22,410 bases of DNA from Firmicutes bacterium UBA1065. Lineage in GTDB: Bacteria > Bacillota > Clostridia > Tissierellales > Sedimentibacteraceae. A program made the translations under genes and the position numbers. Positions within the stretch are counted from its first letter, which is position 1; each line of letters opens with the position of its first letter. The stretch lies in assembly GCA_002316225.1 (NCBI GenBank), contig DCDC01000070.1, forward strand, positions 1-22,410. Direction: 5' to 3'. The notes beneath the pieces were generated by a model. It was not told the origin of the DNA, did not search any database, and saw only the letters and a program-made list of their open reading frames with translations. This document shows positions 21,310-22,410 of the stretch, one piece after another.

Positions 21310-22275
21310 ATGAAACACTCAAATAAAAATGATATAGTTTTGGGAACTGGCGGCATTGAAGATAGATGTTGCACCGGCCAGTCAGGCTGTGACTGGGATG
21401 GTACATTAAGAAATGTAGTTTCAGAACCCATTTACGTGCAAAAAGTATACGATGCAGTTTTGTTCAACCTGCAGGGATTAAAAACTGCTCCGGATACTTG
21501 CTTCGAACCGCCCCTGGGCTGCGGAACAAACATCATAAGAATTGCAGACATCAGGTGCAGGAAATTCTTCAATCCTGACAACATCAATGATGAGTGCAAT
21601 TTAAAAATCAAACCTAACACCACCTTGTCAGGAGGACAGTTCGTAAAGAATGAAGAAGGCTGTGACGTAAAAGTTATAGGCCCCGATGGAACCTTAAGCC
21701 AAAAATTAGTATGGGCGGATACATCATTCTGCGATGAAGAAGAATTGGGTACCCCCGTATTTGGAACTCAAGAAATTGAGATTTCAGGTTGCGTTGAAAT
21801 CGAAATGGATTTGGTTGTGACCCCATGCGACTCAAATAGAGAAAGCATAATTACATTAAGTGCAGTAGTTGAAATTGCACCTGAATGCAATCCTCTTGTA
21901 CTGACTAATTTCTTTGAAATTTGCGTACCTTCGGTATTTGACACCGCCTTCTTGCCAAGATTCACCGAATTCTGCAATTTGGACTGTGTTGTAAGACTTG
22001 CAACCAACAGTATTCAAAGAGACTTTGTAATTGACCCCAGAACAGGAGTATTGTCAGTAAATCTCATCATCTCACTTTGCATCACCTGTGAAAAGAAAGT
22101 TCTTGTACCTGTTCAGCTTTGTGTACTCTCCACCGGCTTTGTGGAATTAGCACCCGAGCAGGCAGCAATATGCCCGACTTTCCCAAGACTCTTCCCGAGA
22201 CAAATCAACGAGGATGCAGTAGGCGGCGCAGGCGGCGACAAATGCCGGCCAAGATCACAATCGACTGATAATTAA
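21310..22275 (+). CDS. Cysteine-rich protein of unknown function, possibly spore coat or surface
   Basis: I do not recognise a named family with certainty. The 321-aa product has 20 cysteines spread over its length (including CC at 20-21 and CITC), no signal peptide and no membrane helix. It is mostly predicted beta strand, with alternating hydrophobic segments such as CVEIEMDLVVTPC and VLSVNLIISLCITC. YVQKVYDAVLFNLQGLK and CRKFFNPDNIND look like conserved segments of uncharacterised clostridial proteins. The Gly-rich, charged tail (AVGGAGGDKCRPRSQSTDN) may be disordered. AGGAGG lies 10 nt before this ATG; an ATG at 21302 gives only three codons and a stop overlapping this start. High cysteine and lack of a secretion signal would fit a spore-coat protein built in the mother cell, but this is inference. 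Confidence 0.75.
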   Translation: MKHSNKNDIVLGTGGIEDRCCTGQSGCDWDGTLRNVVSEPIYVQKVYDAVLFNLQGLKTAPDTCFEPPLGCGTNIIRIADIRCRKFFNPDNINDECNLKIKPNTTLSGGQFVKNEEGCDVKVIGPDGTLSQKLVWADTSFCDEEELGTPVFGTQEIEISGCVEIEMDLVVTPCDSNRESIITLSAVVEIAPECNPLVLTNFFEICVPSVFDTAFLPRFTEFCNLDCVVRLATNSIQRDFVIDPRTGVLSVNLIISLCITCEKKVLVPVQLCVLSTGFVELAPEQAAICPTFPRLFPRQINEDAVGGAGGDKCRPRSQSTDN

Positions 22276-22294
22276 GAAAGGATGGTCTAAAATG

Positions 22295-22323
22295 AAAACC
22301 CACTGAATCAGTGGGTTTTTTAT
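22295..22323 (+). terminator. Terminator after the cysteine-rich gene
   Basis: AAAACCCACTG pairs perfectly with CAGTGGGTTTT around an AAT loop, followed by a T run. It lies 20 bp beyond the stop. Confidence 0.9.
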
Positions 22324-22330
22324 ATGAGAT

Positions 22331-22410
22331 GTAATCCTGAACGAAGTTAAGGATCCCGTTGTCATCCTCAACGAAGTGAAGGATTATATTGTCATCCTGA
22401 ACGAAGCGAA
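22331..22410. repeat. Tandem 30-bp half-repeats at the window edge
   Basis: Units start at 22331, 22361 and 22391, each a left half (GTCATCCTGAACGAAGCGAA in the last) with GAACGAAG in place of GAGCGAAG. The array probably continues beyond the window. Confidence 0.85.

Overview
The window looks like the chromosome of a low-GC, spore-forming, anaerobic member of the Firmicutes (class Clostridia or Tissierellia). The basis is AT-rich DNA, strong AGGAGG-type ribosome binding sites, sigma-A promoters close to consensus, a DUF1659/DUF2922 gene pair, an SLH-domain surface protein and a DNA methyltransferase closely resembling Clostridioides difficile CamA. No rRNA, tRNA, insertion sequence, prophage gene or CRISPR array was found. 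Species cannot be assigned from the sequence alone.

Layout. 1-660: a family 4 uracil-DNA glycosylase (+), whose stop codon overlaps that of the next gene. 656-6491: a minus-strand run of a GDSL hydrolase, a ketopantoate reductase, an EamA/DMT transporter, a TIM-barrel sugar-phosphate isomerase-like protein, an RsuA-type pseudouridine synthase (with a possible 44-codon leader ORF) and MurA. 6492-7185: a 694-bp non-coding stretch with nested palindromes and a 77-bp-period tandem repeat. 7186-9940: a response regulator and a large sensor kinase, overlapping (-). 10134-11028: two small Gate-domain membrane proteins (+). 11045-13816: histidyl-tRNA synthetase and D-serine ammonia-lyase (-). 14065-14549: the DUF1659/DUF2922 pair (-). 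14663-18100: the CamA-like orphan adenine methyltransferase followed after 18 bp by the SLH protein (+). 18251-20953: peptidase T (-), a LUD-domain protein (+) and a cyclophilin (-). 21310-22275: a protein with 20 cysteines, possibly spore coat or surface related (+).

The strongest non-coding signal is a dispersed palindromic repeat of about 64 bp. Its ends read TGTCATCCTGAG and CTCAGAATGACA, its centre is often ATCTCATGAGAT, and each half carries a small hairpin. Full copies, half copies and tandem half copies occupy nearly every larger intergenic gap and no gene interior. One copy carries a paired change that keeps a hairpin. In-frame translation of these repeats gives spurious ORFs containing CHPERSEGSH.

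Most genes are housekeeping: DNA repair, peptidoglycan precursor synthesis, translation, rRNA modification and peptide or amino-acid breakdown. The candidates for new biology are the CamA-like methyltransferase linked to an SLH protein, the repeat family, the small ORF overlapping the RsuA-like gene, and the palindrome cluster upstream of murA.
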